DNA of 64,000 nt from Odontocerum albicorne. Its lineage: Eukaryota > Arthropoda > Insecta > Trichoptera > Odontoceridae. A program made the translations under genes and the position numbers. Below, one piece after another: positions 11,236-22,704 of the stretch. The stretch is taken from positions 32,765,491 to 32,829,490 of the forward strand of contig OX463848.1 in assembly GCA_949825065.1 (NCBI GenBank), in the 5' to 3' direction. The first letter of the stretch is position 1, and every line of letters starts with the position of its first letter. Below the pieces are notes generated by a model, which was not told the DNA's origin, made no database searches, and saw nothing but the letters and a program-made list of their open reading frames with translations.

Positions 11236-11610
11236 ACTTTTTCGTTATAAACACAGGTTTCCGACGGATCATCTGTTGCCTGACTATATTAGTTCACCTA
11301 CAGTATAAGCGGAGAGTATCAAGGTCTGAGTGAATGTGATGAAATGCAAGTAACCTAAACGAGTGAACATGTGCGTGTATACATGTATTAAAATAATTCA
11401 TTGTAAGAATTGTTATCTAGTTATAAGTTTATATGGTATGTGTTAACTACTTCTAAGAAACTAAATATTAAGATTATTTAAAATTTAAATTACATGTAGG
11501 AAATTAAAATTATGTTAGCTTATAGTTATACGAGTAATATAGGAATAAGATTAGTTATTGGGTAATTTATTTGTATACGTGTATAACCTTTGGCAAATGT
11601 ATGTATTATA

Positions 11611-11711
11611 GGTTATATTATTTATAGTGAATGCATTGTGGAGGTTTTAGGACACTATTTATCCCACTTTTTGTGAGTGGAATAAACAGTGTTTGATAAA
11701 ACAAATTACAA
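11611..11711. mobile_element. Foldback MITE, copy B (internally deleted)
   Basis: The left block ATATTATTTATAGTGAATGC then TTGTGGAGGTTTTAGG matches the outer left end of the copy at 24390. The right block GTGGAATAAACAGTGTTTGA then AAACAAATTACAAT is the outer right end. Most of the interior is missing. The 13-mer TATTATAGGTTAT flanks it on both sides (11604-11616 and 11712-11724), possibly a target duplication. Confidence 0.65.
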
Positions 11712-11719
11712 TATTATAG

Positions 11720-12300
11720 GTTATTTTATTAAATGAAAAATGGCGGCATATAAAAAAATATTCACATAAACGCATATGAATTTAAACTTGCAAACTCACG
11801 TTGTCTATAATAGTTGGAAAGTTTTCGCCCGTTTTTATTTATTTTTAATAAAATGAGTGTGTTAGTCGGCCACCGCCAATAAAATTGATTGCACATTTCC
11901 GATCAGATGAGATTGAAAGGATGTTTCTATAGTAAATAGTAGATATTTCGAATTTTTACTAACTTAATTTAAATAACACACCAATACTGACTAAAATAAC
12001 GGTTTTGTCATAAGAATACTTCATTTCTACTAGTGGAGCAATAATTGTCAAACTCTATCAAAAATAATTTTCAGTTGTTAAGAGAAACTACAACCACCTT
12101 TCTCCTGTCTTTGGGCATGTCGCCTTAGTCCCAGTACGAATCAAAATATAATATAACTCAACCAAACCATCAATCTCTCACCTTCACAAAAAAACATGCA
12201 TAAGGATAACCTGATCAAGACTGTCTTAGCTTTATTAACTCATCTATGGAAGTAACATCAAAGGATTTCTCGAATCTAGTATTTTTTTACATCTTTAAAT
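11720..12300. other. No feature recognised
   Basis: AT-rich sequence without a supported gene or family match. Confidence 0.55.
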
Positions 12301-12304
12301 ATGT

Positions 12305-12780
12305 CAAGAAACACCGTATGAATGAATGAAATTCATGGTTGAATACATATTAACCGATATCGTTAACAACATTTGATATATTTCACATTTAATTTAAACA
12401 TTTTTATTGCATTTTCGTCATATTCCATATTACGCGATGAACATATTTTTTGTTGAATTCTATCGGCAATCAATTGGGTGGCCGATAGAATCCAACAAAA
12501 TACATTTATGAAAATATATTTTGTTGGATTCTTTCGGCAATCGATTCGTTAATCTTTTCACACGCTCTTTAAGATGTCCGCATCGCAAATTTAAATATAT
12601 TGAGAAACCATATGAATTAATGAAATTCACGGTTGAATACATATTAACCGATGTTGATCACAACATTTAATATATTTCACATTTAATTTAAACATTTTTG
12701 TTGCATTTTCGTCATATTCAGTATAACGCGATGAAAATATTTTTTGTTGAATTCTATCGGCAATCAATTCGGAAAACTCC
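12305..12780. repeat. Direct duplication of about 160 bp with nested inverted repeats
   Basis: The block running from ATGAAATTCATGGTTGAATA to TTGAATTCTATCGGCAATCA occurs at about 12320-12475 and again at about 12615-12773. Between them, TTGTTGAATTCTATCGGC (12452-12469) faces GCCGATAGAATCCAACAA (12481-12498) as an inverted repeat, and a third TTTTGTTGGATTCTTTCGGC follows at about 12520. It looks like a rearranged transposon end. The open frames over it are not credible genes. Confidence 0.8.
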
Positions 12781-13055
12781 ACGTCAGAAATCAAACTTTC
12801 AACCTTATGGGGATTGATACGTTATATGACTTTTACTGTTTGACATCAATATGGCGTATTCTCAATCACTTCCGATCCCTCCAAGAATATATATTTTTTA
12901 AAACAATTAGTATAATATTAACACCTGATTCAAAAGGAAGACGTTCATCGCTTTTCCTTCTTTACGTCATCACTTACTGTTTGTTCTTTCCGTTAGACTT
13001 TGCAATCAATTATCGGCTGCCTTCGGAACCAGTTTTTGAATGTTCTATCCCTCTT

Positions 13056-13085
13056 TAACACTTGTGCTGGACGCTGAGCGTCCAG
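13056..13085 (+). mobile_element. Possible piggyBac-like terminus
   Basis: TTAA (13056-13059) is followed by CACTTGTG and a perfect 9-bp palindrome CTGGACGCT-G-AGCGTCCAG (13067-13085). A TTAA target site with a short subterminal GC-rich palindrome is the layout of piggyBac-like ends. I could not find a matching right end, so this is tentative. Confidence 0.3.
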
Positions 13086-13549
13086 TTAATGACGAAATGT
13101 GTCCCTCCATAGATCACACGTTTGTGTCCTTTTCCGGTCTTCTACGATATTTCAAAATTTTATAATAAAATTATTTTTTCTTTTTGAAAATAACACTAAT
13201 CTTTAACAATAAATTGCTTTATTATTCCACTTATAACATTAATCCTCCGACACGCGTTTCTACCTCATTTCTCAAGACCATCTTAAGGCAGAATGATCCC
13301 CGGTTTGTTAAGAGTGCAGTGGTAAGGTCAGAGTGGTGTCATGTTACCGAAACTTTCACCTAGTAAGCTGCGTTTATATTGTCAGGTTGGATGGAAGTGA
13401 TTATCATATGGTAATAAAATCACAATTTGTATATTTTAGAATAAAATGTCTTAAGAAATAGGTATATCAGTTTTTAGTAAAATATTACTAAATATTTCTA
13501 GAGTTTTAGCGTTAATACTGTGGAAATTCATGATTATTTTCATTAACTT

Positions 13550-13826
13550 CTACTCCATCCCCCTAATTCACCGGATATCGCACCCTCTGATTACAATTTG
13601 TTAAGGTTCTTCAAACACTAATTACGTAATAAAAAAAAAATAATATTAGTGAGATTAAAAATCAGGACACATTTTTCAAAGAAAAACCTTAACTTTTTTT
13701 TTATTTAATTGAATTGAAAAATTTGCCTGAACGGTGGCAAAAAGTGATAGATTAGTTTAATGTTTTTTTTTGATAAATATTTTACAAATGATCAAAAATT
13801 TCGATTACTTTCCGGTCCACCTTATA
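13550..13826 (+). pseudogene. Mariner transposase C-terminal fragment
   Basis: From 13556 the plus strand reads H-P-P-N-S-P-D-I-A-P-S-D-Y-N-L-L-R-F-F-K-H. This is the mariner block around the third catalytic Asp (Asp of S-D-Y, codon 13589-13591). After stops and frameshifts it continues with F-F-K-E-K-P and N-L-P-E-R-W-Q-K-V-I-D-like coding near 13720-13755. The right terminal inverted repeat follows as CGATTACTTTCCGGTCCACC at about 13802-13821. The N-terminal DNA-binding domain, first two catalytic Asp residues and left end are absent. It belongs to a different mariner lineage from 60315-61274, whose termini differ. Confidence 0.8.
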
Positions 13827-13829
13827 TTT

Positions 13830-16790
13830 AACACAACTAATTTCAAGTCATATGTGACTCATCTTCAGGGTTACTCCGAACTGACTGGCTGGTATTTTGC
13901 TTTGTTATCTCATTAATTACGTTAATCTCTGTGACATGTGTTTATATCTTCCATATCGAGGCTCTCTTCTGCCCATTCAAACATAGAATTCCCAAAAAGC
14001 TAAAGCCGAATCTTTAATAAAATATTTCTACATAAACTTATGCTCTTAATTTTAAATAATATTTTGTTTTTATTATCAGTGGTTCATAGTGACCGAACAG
14101 TGTATAAATAAATAAATAAAAATCTTTATATCAAATGTTGCAATTCCTTCACGCCAAGAAAGCAGAGTATGTGACGTATTTGTAAGAAAAATTACACGAT
14201 TCAGCAAACATGTGCATCTGCACCTTGATACAATACCCTTTCAAAGCACGTTTCTTCTCCCTTGCAGAACACCAAACATTTCTACCCCTAGCGAGTATGT
14301 TCCCTACGTCTTCCTTTCTTTTGTCACGTTCTCCTCCCATGCACATATATGCAATTCTCAGAACGACATATATTTGAGCCCTTTAAATACTGTGGTTTAT
14401 TGTGACAAGGATATACTGCAATGTTTACTGAAATTCAGAGTTTAACTTATGGGAAATATGTCTAAAACAGTTAGAAAGTTTGTTTTGATAGAGCTGTCTT
14501 AAGTTGCACGTGTTTCGGCAGTTGGTTTACCATCCTGTTTATAATACAGATTATACCTTGATGAGTCAAGTTATAGTAGTTTTCCCTTAAAAAGCATTTT
14601 CAATTTATAAATTAATGTAATAAAAACTTTAATGCATTTAAAACGTGAATGTGGAAGAAGAATGGAGATATCAAATAAATTTTGTTGAAATTCGTACACT
14701 GAAATAAGGTTTATAGATAATTTGGAATACGGTTTTAAAGGAAGTGAACTAGTGGCGGATTGAGGTCTACAAAATAAATATAAAACATTAACGTGATTCG
14801 GAAGTGAAAAAAAATTGTATTTTTCTGTATGAGAAGATGTAATGATGTGATAGAAGCGAGATATGTTAAAGTGATAGGAAATATTGACGCTCTATCCCCA
14901 TGCCTGCGTGAAAAGAGAAACAGCAAGATGGTATTTACAAATAAGTCACATATGTAAGTTAGAATTGAGAATGTAATAATTAGGGATTGTAAAGTATAAA
15001 TGTTTTCACAGATGTGTAAAGATGTGCATGTTTCAACTGAATGTTTTAGTATTAAGGTCAAATATGTTTGATGAGGGGATGAAACAACTTTATGTGCTTT
15101 GCCTAGGGAATCACTTATCTATATCTACAAAATGATTATTTTAGGCATTGTAAATTATTTTCCTCTGCAATTTAGACAATTGATGATGAAATTATAAATG
15201 TTGTATTTTGATTTAAAAAAGCAATTTACATTCTTCTCGTATAGGTACCATATGAGGTATATTTAGTAACATGGAACCAGTGAATGATTATATTAAGAAT
15301 ACTGGCGAAACAAACTGATGTTCCGCATATCGATCTGCTAGATTTCACTTTCAGAAAAGTTTTACATTAAATAAATTGAGGTAGGATGGGCTATGAAAGT
15401 AGATTGTGAAACAAACATTTTAGCATTAAAAAATTGTAATTAATTTTATATTTATTGGACCGCGGTGCAGGAACAATCCCGTTGATATTTTTTATATTTA
15501 TACAGATTGGGTTTGATGTAAATATGCTCGGCTTTTGGGTCCTGCAATTATTGTAAATTGTGTCGATATTTTTTTTTTACTGGCAGTTGTCAAATCTCAC
15601 GAATGGTTGCAGCATGGACTTTTTGCATTGTTTATTTGCTTTTATATATGAATTTCGCTGGTATAAGTCATATATCACAGCAAATGCAATAATCCTAGTG
15701 AATCCTAGTGTACTGCTGTTATAGAACTTTGTGTAGAATTAAGTTAAAAATTAAGTAAACAAATACTTGATAATTTTAATATTCAAAGGAGCATTATACA
15801 AATACTAGTTTTAACACTTTTATTTATAGGATAAAGATAGTTTATATATTTTTCCTATATATTAGAACATTCCCAACAAAACAAATAAAATATGATTTAA
15901 ACAAAAGTAAACAATAAATAAATTAATTCATCAATTTTTCGATTACAAACTGTAACATACTATATTGGTCACGTAAAGACTGCCAAAAAACACATTATCT
16001 ATACTCCCATCATCCAGATCAAACTCACAGCAGATCAAACTCACTCAGATCCAGACCAAACTCACTCTGATCTTCAAAAACATACACTATGTAATAATTT
16101 CTAGCCACCACGCAGTGGCCCATTTGTAAACGACACATTATTGACACCATCTTGAGCATTCTTACCTATATTATAATATATTAAACCACGGTTTCAATGG
16201 GGAAAAAATCCTGGATTGATTTATATAACATCTAGAGTCCTTATGTGCATTCCAACCCAAAGTCAATAGGTGCCATACATCGTGTTTAATGTTTTTTAAA
16301 GATTACTTACTTATTGAGAAAAATCGAATCGAGGTTGACAATCGTAGTGCTAATTTGTTTTCCGATAGAAATTGACGCATTCATTACCCATTATGCTAAC
16401 GTGCTAAGAAATCCAAGCTAGAGAGATATCAATTTTATTTTGCATTATAATTAAAACCATATAAGAGTTATTATCAACTATCAAAGGACAAAAAATATCA
16501 AACTTTAAATAGATTGATATCAAATTTCAATAAATCCATTGCAGCAATACTTTTATTTCCCAATCCATGCATACGCACTATCATGGTATTACTATGAGTT
16601 GGTTATCGCATGGCTGCAATAAAATTACTTACACTGACGACTGACACGATGCGGGATTATGATTATATAACGCAGAATGACAAATTCAATGAGGCTTGTT
16701 TAGAAAACCCAAACAAATGTTTATATCCACTTGAATTCTCGTTTATATCCAGTTTAGAGATGCGGGTATGTTGAAAAACGAGGGTGTGAG
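13830..16790. other. No gene recognised; long AT-rich stretch
   Basis: Nearly 3 kb with no supported feature. The minus-strand frames at 14149-14346 and 14735-15061 have no recognisable domain and are rich in Phe, Leu, Ile and Ser as expected of antisense AT-rich DNA, so I leave them uncalled. Confidence 0.5.
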
Positions 16791-16799
16791 ATAAACTTT

Positions 16800-16990
16800 G
16801 ATCCATATAATTGTGCCTTTGTAATTAGAGCCACTGAAGTAGGCACGTTACTTGTAGTTAATCAACGTAAGTGTTGGCAGTACTACAATTCTTAAAGGTG
16901 CATGCGTAAATCGGCACCAGACAAACTGTTGCCAGACTGTGATATTTTGACACGTGACTATAAATTCCTCCCTTTCCTTTTTCTACCTTC
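16800..16990 (-). mobile_element. SINE-A partial copy
   Basis: AGAGCCACTGAAGTAGGCAC, GTACTACAATTC and CACCAGACAAACTG are the minus-strand equivalents of the SINE-A central body seen at 39135-39510 and 49140-49470. The tRNA head is not visible. Confidence 0.6.
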
Positions 16991-17429
16991 CTAATTTTCA
17001 CCAGTATTGACAAAATGGGTTAAAAACCTGGAGCTGAGATTGTTTTTCTACCTTCATATTTATCACCAGTATTAACAAAAAGTATTAAGAACTTGGAGTT
17101 GAGACACTTTTACCAAAATAATCATTCATTATGTCTTTAATATGCGTTGTTTGCGTTTTGTGTACTTGGTGCAACTTGAAAAAACAAGCTTAGCAACAAG
17201 GAAGACTTTAATCGCAATGGTATGTCATCAGCTATAGTGGACACTGCTACTAGTTAAATAGTAATTATACAAAATTACCTTATTTCAAAACTTTTTGGAA
17301 TCACTGTTCCTTACAAAACCCATTTAATCCATTTCGGAACACAAATAATGAATTGAATATTTATTATGCTTTCACGTATAATAATTCCAATATTATTTGC
17401 TGACACAACAAATAATACTATAAAGTAGG

Positions 17430-17580
17430 GAAATATCGAACCGGACAATCGGAATGAGGGTCTAAGAGGGAGCCCAGGGTGGGGAGTCCCTAGGGTGCGA
17501 TTACTTTCGATTGAATTTCCGGCGCGCAGGAATGTACGGATTTGGCGACGGATCGCCCCGATTATTGTTTCTTTTGTCAG
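17430..17580. other. GC-rich island of unknown function
   Basis: About 150 bp markedly richer in G and C than its surroundings, including AGGGAGCCCAGGGTGGGGAG, TTTCCGGCGCGCAGG and GGCGACGGATCGCCCCG. I see no convincing coding frame on either strand and no TATA box I would trust. It could be a promoter or untranslated first exon, conserved non-coding DNA or an old element. Confidence 0.4.
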
Positions 17581-17701
17581 CGAAATAGAAAAATGTTTTT
17601 ATGAAGATGGGTTGAATTCGTTTAACCTGTAGCGTATGTGTAAAGAGAATAAACATATTAAATTATTATGATCCGTTTATTGGAAACATTATAATAAAAT
17701 A

Positions 17702-17745
17702 TATAATCAGGGAATTTGTTGCAACACGGCAATCTCTTCTAACCA
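17702..17745 (-). mobile_element. SINE-B or LINE-C tail scrap
   Basis: CACGGCAATCTCTTCTAACC AACGA is the reverse complement of the shared tail block TTGGTTGGAAGAGATTGCC. Only about 40 bp remain. Confidence 0.5.
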
Positions 17746-18075
17746 ACGAAGAAAAAAAAGAAAAATAAAATTCCCAAGTATCATTATCACCATCACGCCA
17801 CGTCCTTATGGAGTAAGCAGAGAGAACATTTCTAATATATTGTTCTTCCGCGGATTCTACTCAACGCTATCACGTCAAAATCTTACAAAAAAATTAAGCA
17901 TAAAATAAAAAAAAAGATCATAAAGAAATATTTTAAAATGTCACTGAGGATCACCAAAAGATAGGAAGATTAGAAAAGAAAAGAATGTTTAGATTATGAA
18001 CAAATACATCTATCACAGGAGAAATATGTTATTATATTTTGTGAGAATTAAGAGCCAGTAACAGTTCCAAAGTCT

Positions 18076-18591
18076 AAGGCCTAGGCTACACTAAAGGGCT
18101 TCGATAGGTGCTAGGTGACTAATAGACTAGGTGAGTTCATGCTTGGTCACACCAAAGTGCTTCGCACAAATTAATTTGACATTTGGGAGCGGTTGAGTCA
18201 ACAAACGATGCCACTCTCAAAACTAATCAGAAATCTAATTCTCTCAGAGTATTTAAGTTAAAAATTTCGAACATCTCAAATTCGAACTTGTTGGGTGCAT
18301 AATGTTAATTTATCTACAAGTACACGTGGAGAGTTTCAACTTCTCTACAAAGAATTGCGGAATAAAACTTCCTCCATCTCGTAAAATCACTTGGTGACAC
18401 AACAAAATTAACCAACACGTCTGTTCGCTAGGAGACTCACTAGGTGACTAATAATCACGTAGCGTGGTGCAAAGCGTGCAGTGTAGCCATTGCGATAGTA
18501 TGGGGTGCGTTGGTTCGCTAGGATATGTCACCTAGCTAGCAGCGTAGCTTTAAGCACCAAGCGAGGCTCCTACCTGTGTGGCCAAGGCCTA
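18076..18591. mobile_element. hAT-like non-autonomous element
   Basis: The ends AAGGCCTAGGCTACAC (18076-18091) and GTGTGGCCAAGGCCTA (18576-18591) are inverted repeats with few mismatches. Subterminal repeats (GGTGCTAGGTGACTAATAG, CACTAGGTGACTAATAATCA, TCACCTAGCTAGCAGCGTAG) lie near both ends. Such ends plus repeated subterminal motifs are typical of hAT MITEs. I could not find an 8-bp target duplication, and no transposase frame is inside. Confidence 0.65.
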
Positions 18592-18609
18592 ATGGCAAGA
18601 ACAGTAAGT

Positions 18610-19040
18610 GATGACGTAAAGAAGGAAGAGTGATTAACTTTATGTTATTTAATTAAACGTTTAGTCTATTTTATCTCACTCAAGTAATTCTCTCTTGCTT
18701 TTGAGATCGTTCACGGTAACAGGTGCTCATGGGTATTACCATGTGGGGAACTTCTTTATTGTCAATCCTTCCTTAATGATACGATACGATAGACTATCCC
18801 TCATGATCAAGTATGATTGAAAACGCCTGTGCGTGTATTGGTTTATTGTGTTATTCTATTGTTCTCTTCGCAGTCTACTCATTGCTGAGCATCTTGACTT
18901 GACCATGCCCTTAATAATTCCTCTCCACTCGGTAAAGAAAAGTCCTTTTGCGTCGTTCACTTGTTAGTGCAGATGATTTTGTTTAAAAAATTATCATAAT
19001 TAGACTACCATTTGGCGCCGGAAACCCGCGGGGTTGATGA
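18610..19040 (+). other. Possible solo LTR end with primer-binding-like site
   Basis: The sequence ..GACTACCA at 19003-19010 is followed by TTTGGCGCCGGAAACCCGCG. TGGCGCC next to a CA end resembles the LTR edge and tRNA primer-binding site of an LTR retrotransposon. No second LTR, gag or pol is seen in the window, and the left edge is undefined. Confidence 0.25.
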
Positions 19041-19224
19041 CTCAAATGAAGACATCAACGTACTATATATGTCATTCAATCTCTTAAAGAAATTTGTGGT
19101 GTTTGGAACCAAATTTACTTCTCGGGCGCCTAAATAAATAACTTATATAATATTTAATCTAAAACCCCTTTATAACTTAACACACATTTGCCACAATAAT
19201 AACAGATGACCTTACTGCACAGCA

Positions 19225-19880
19225 CGGCGTTGAATTGTATTTTATTGTATTGTGTTATATGTTATTGTATTGTATCGTGTTGTATCGTATTGTGTCGTAC
19301 TCGTATTATATTATATCGTATTGTATTGAATTGTATTGTATTATATTGCATTGTATTGTATAATGTTGTGCTTTGTTGTGTTGTATTGTATTGCACTGAT
19401 TGTATTGTATTATATTTTATTATATCGCACTGTATCGTATTGTATTTTATCGTTTCGTATTATATTGTGTTGAAAGTTTATTGTATTGTTTAAAATCGTA
19501 TTGCATTGTATTATGTTATGTTTTTTGTGTTGTGTTGTATTGTATTGCACTGATTGTATTATATTTTATTGTATTGTATCGCATTGTATGGCATTGTATC
19601 GTATTGTATTATATTGTGTCGAATTGTATCGTATTTTATCGTATCGTGTTTTATGGTATCGTATTATATTTTTTTGTATTGTATCGTATTGTATTTTATT
19701 GTATTATATTGTATCATATTGTACTGTATTGTATCGTATTGTATCGTTTCGTATTGTATTGTATTGTGTTGGGCTGTATTGTATTGTGTTGTATTGCATT
19801 GTGTTGTAATCTATTGTATTGTAATGTGTTGTATTTTACTGTAATGTACTGTATTGTAATGTATCGTATTGTATTACGCT
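19225..19880. repeat. Degenerate pentanucleotide array (TTGTA)n
   Basis: About 650 bp of TTGTA, TCGTA and related pentamers. Because 5 and 3 share no factor, long frames stay open on the plus strand (up to 164 codons of Tyr, Cys, Ile, Val and Leu). They are artefacts. The array abuts the 3' end of a minus-strand SINE-B at 19895, so on the minus strand it reads as a (TACAA)n tail. Confidence 0.95.
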
Positions 19881-19894
19881 TTCATTATTTATGA

Positions 19895-20065
19895 TATAAC
19901 CTGGCGAGGTGTATTGCCATGTGGCTACTTCTTAAAACTAACCGGAAATATATCAAAGAAGGCTGAAATGAAATCTAGACCAATGCTTGTTTTAAAAAAC
20001 TGGGCACTTACAGAAATCAAACCCACAATCTCTCGATTGGAAAGCAGGTGTATAACCTATCAGCT
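19895..20065 (-). mobile_element. SINE-B copy with giant simple-sequence tail
   Basis: ATATAACCTGGCGAGGTGTA TTGCCATGTGG and CTTCTTAAAACTAACC are the reverse complement of the SINE-B 3' end. Next come GCTGAAATGAAATCTAGACC (body) and ACCTATCAGC at the tRNA-head side. Its 3' side is the pentamer array at 19225-19880. Confidence 0.75.
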
Positions 20066-20194
20066 GACGGATGCAATGTTTATGAAACTATAATATTTGA
20101 AGAAAGATATTTTTTATTTTCAGTTGCAGGAAATTCAGTTTTATTTTAAGTTATTTCTTTAACATCATACTCGTTTATTATCAATTGCACCACA

Positions 20195-20480
20195 AAGTTC
20201 AGAACAATCGCGCCTACAAGTGACAGTGCTTGTTATTTTTCACCCGCCTTTAGTCCGCATTGTCCCTCCGTGATCCAGTACATTACCCTGGGGGATGTTT
20301 GCAGAGAGCCGGGTTAAGTTGTTTCTGTAATGGAGTCCGTGTAATGGACACTGTCAGGGTGTCAAGCTGTCTGCCAGCGCGGACCTTATTGGAGATGTTT
20401 GTCTTCGGTCTATTTTCACTGGGACTTGGCGAGAATCTAGTACATTTGTCTTCTCTGTACATTATCCTTTTTGTCTAGAC
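20195..20480. other. GC-richer segment, unclassified
   Basis: A patch of about 280 bp near even base composition: CTCCGTGATCCAGTACATTA, CCCTGGGGGATGTTTGCAG, GTCTGCCAGCGCGGACC. A plus-strand frame runs 20260-20478 without ATG at its beginning and includes S-L-R-D-P-V-H-Y-P-G-G. A pyrimidine tract with CTTTAG lies at 20247-20252, which could be a splice acceptor. I do not recognise a domain. It could be a host exon, conserved non-coding DNA or an old element. Confidence 0.35.
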
Positions 20481-20699
20481 TTTGTTCATTGTTTGTCAAA
20501 ACTTTGATAGATTTTTATATTACATTACATTTTTGTTGTTTACAGTAAGACCTGGAAGATTAATTGCCTGTTAATATCAGATCATTTACGAGTATAAATA
20601 TGTTCTTGGAGAGTGAATAATAGCAGATTTATAATATAATGCATCCTTGTCTGACTCATATTTTAAGGTAATATGAGTTTTCTCTAAAGTAATCATGAT

Positions 20700-20885
20700 A
20701 TTGTATTACTTTTTCATTATATATGACATAACTTGAGGGACCTCTTGTCATGTGACGATCTCTTCTAAAGGGTATTGAAAGGTATTCAGAAAGATATTGA
20801 ACAAACCCTTCGTGTAAACCAGACTTGAAACCTTGAACTGTATACCAGGTGGAAGACAGGTGTCTTATCAACTAGGTCTCTAAAA
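20700..20885 (-). mobile_element. SINE-B copy
   Basis: From left to right: the tail TATATGACATAACTTGAGGG and CTCTTGTCATGTGACGATC, the body CGTGTAAACCAGACTTGAAA, and the head complement GAAGACAGGTGTCTTATCAA CTAGG. Both short minus-strand open frames here lie within the SINE. Confidence 0.8.
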
Positions 20886-21394
20886 TCTTTATATTCATAA
20901 TAATTATACATAATCTTACTTTGGATGATGAAGAAGAAAAGGAGATTTTTAGTTAAATGGATTGAATGAAAGCAATACGATCTGTGAGGCTTATGACTCA
21001 TTTAGTTCAAGTTCACAAAACTAATATCTCTAAAAAGTACTGTTCTGTACTGTACTGTATGATGGCTCAAAAAGTCAATTCCACATAACGAAAAAGAGTA
21101 AAGGAGAAGAACCATAATAATTGTTAAGTTTTTTTCTGTAGTTAGTTTTTTTAGTTCTCATGGTAACGTATGTTGCAAAGATTTAGCCTGCAGGACGATT
21201 TGATGTCCTTAGTCTTATCTGGTGAGACTGAATATGATCCAAGCGTTATTTAAGGCTTCAGGGCTATATTTTACGTATACTTGCTTCAGAATAAAGCGGC
21301 TAATAAAGCGCAATGCAGTGACAGAAATAGCACTTCAAAATCTCCGGCAAAAAAATACTATAGATATTTTTTTATTTTCATTATTTTGTGTACA

Positions 21395-21445
21395 TGGTCA
21401 AACATGGTACTTCTGGTGGGTTTTTACAGCAATCTCTTCAAACTA
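21395..21445 (-). mobile_element. SINE-B or LINE-C tail scrap
   Basis: GGTGGGTTTTTACAGCAATC and TCTTCAAACTAACTAG are the reverse complement of the shared SINE-B/LINE-C 3' end. No head or body is present. Confidence 0.5.
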
Positions 21446-21550
21446 ACTAGTTAATCTTGAATACATTAAAAAATGTTTTAATCTATAAGAAATATTATAA
21501 AAAAAATATGCACGTAAACGAATTCATCATTTGTTAGTCATAAATAAGCT

Positions 21551-21587
21551 ATTTGTTAATATATCATATAATAATATATTAACAAAT
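21551..21587. repeat. AT palindrome
   Basis: ATTTGTTAATATAT (21551-21564) and ATATATTAACAAAT (21574-21587) form a perfect 14-bp inverted repeat with a 9-nt loop. Confidence 0.8.
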
Positions 21588-22019
21588 TAATAATCTACAT
21601 CAACAATGGTAGAACTAGGGGTAAAGAAATCTTTTCGAGAATAAGGAAGGTGGTCAAAGGAAAATTAGGAGAAAAGGATTTTCTAAGTTATTTAATCTTT
21701 TTTTTTCTATGTTCCCTTGAACATAAATAAAATTAGTGTACATTTGATAAATCTTAGAAATTCGTTCCACAGTCACGCCGTTTAAACCGCAAATGAAGAT
21801 GAATAAAATGTAATGTAATGTATGTATATAAAGGAGTCTCTCGTCACCTGATCAAAGAAAATGTCCGTATTCTGAAAGAAAGGATTTTTTTCGCAAAGAT
21901 ATGAAAGACATTTGAAATTGTTAAGCACACAAAATAGTGTCGATAAAATGTGAAAGCTCCTTCGCTGCCTGATTCTAAGCCATTGAAGGATGTTTTTTAA
22001 ACTCTTACATGTCGTCATG

Positions 22020-22169
22020 CTTCTAAGTTAAATATAAAACAGATACAAACTTCTTAGTGAAATATAAAACAGATACAAGCTTCTAAGTTAAATATAAAAC
22101 AGATACAAGCTTCTAAGTTAAATATAAAACAGATACAAGCTTCTAAGTTAAATATAAAACAGATACAAA
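22020..22169. repeat. Minisatellite, 30 bp x 5
   Basis: Five 30-bp units of CTTCTAAGTTAAATATAAAA CAGATACAAG, almost identical; the second unit has small changes. Confidence 0.97.
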
Positions 22170-22324
22170 CGTTAATGACTTCTGTACGGTGCTCCAACTT
22201 ATGTTATCCTCATTGGCATCCAAATTATATACGTCATCGTTAGTAATGGAAGTATAAGACATTAGGACAGCAGCATTTGACTTAAAATAGGCAGAAAATA
22301 ACGCATCATATTAAGAAGCCCGTT

Positions 22325-22480
22325 GTTGCGGGTTCGATCCTCACTGTAACCCAGTTAATAAAAAAGGGATTGCAGTCAGGTTTTCACTTAGGGTTTCTTG
22401 AACATCTGTCTGGTTGGTTGGAAGAGATTGTCACCTAGCAATAAGCCCACTACTTTGTTATAAGTATCACGAAGGTATAA
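22325..22480 (+). mobile_element. SINE-B copy
   Basis: B box GGGTTCGATCC (22329-22339), body ATTGCAGTCAGGTTTTCACT, tail TCTGGTTGGTTGGAAGAGAT TGTCACCTAGCAATAAGCCC, and a short (TACAA)-like simple tail near 22480. The A-box half of the head is decayed. Confidence 0.8.
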
Positions 22481-22704
22481 TACAATACAACACAATAAGA
22501 TCTTCAAGTAAAGATCTTCCGGTTTAACTTTAAGACATGATAACGCCAACTCAGATTTTCATAAATATGGATTTCCAAATATTTATATCAGATTAGGTCA
22601 TCCAATTAATTTGGAACGCTCGGCCTAGCGATTTGCAGGTTCAATATGTCAGACTAATTGCCGACCTAAGTGCTACAGTATACACCTAAATGGATAGACT
22701 GAAA

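Noticed and set aside
19206..19894. Overlapping plus-strand open frames of up to 164 codons rich in Tyr, Cys, Ile and Val
   Set aside because: They are translations of the TTGTA pentamer array; all three frames look alike and none has a domain.
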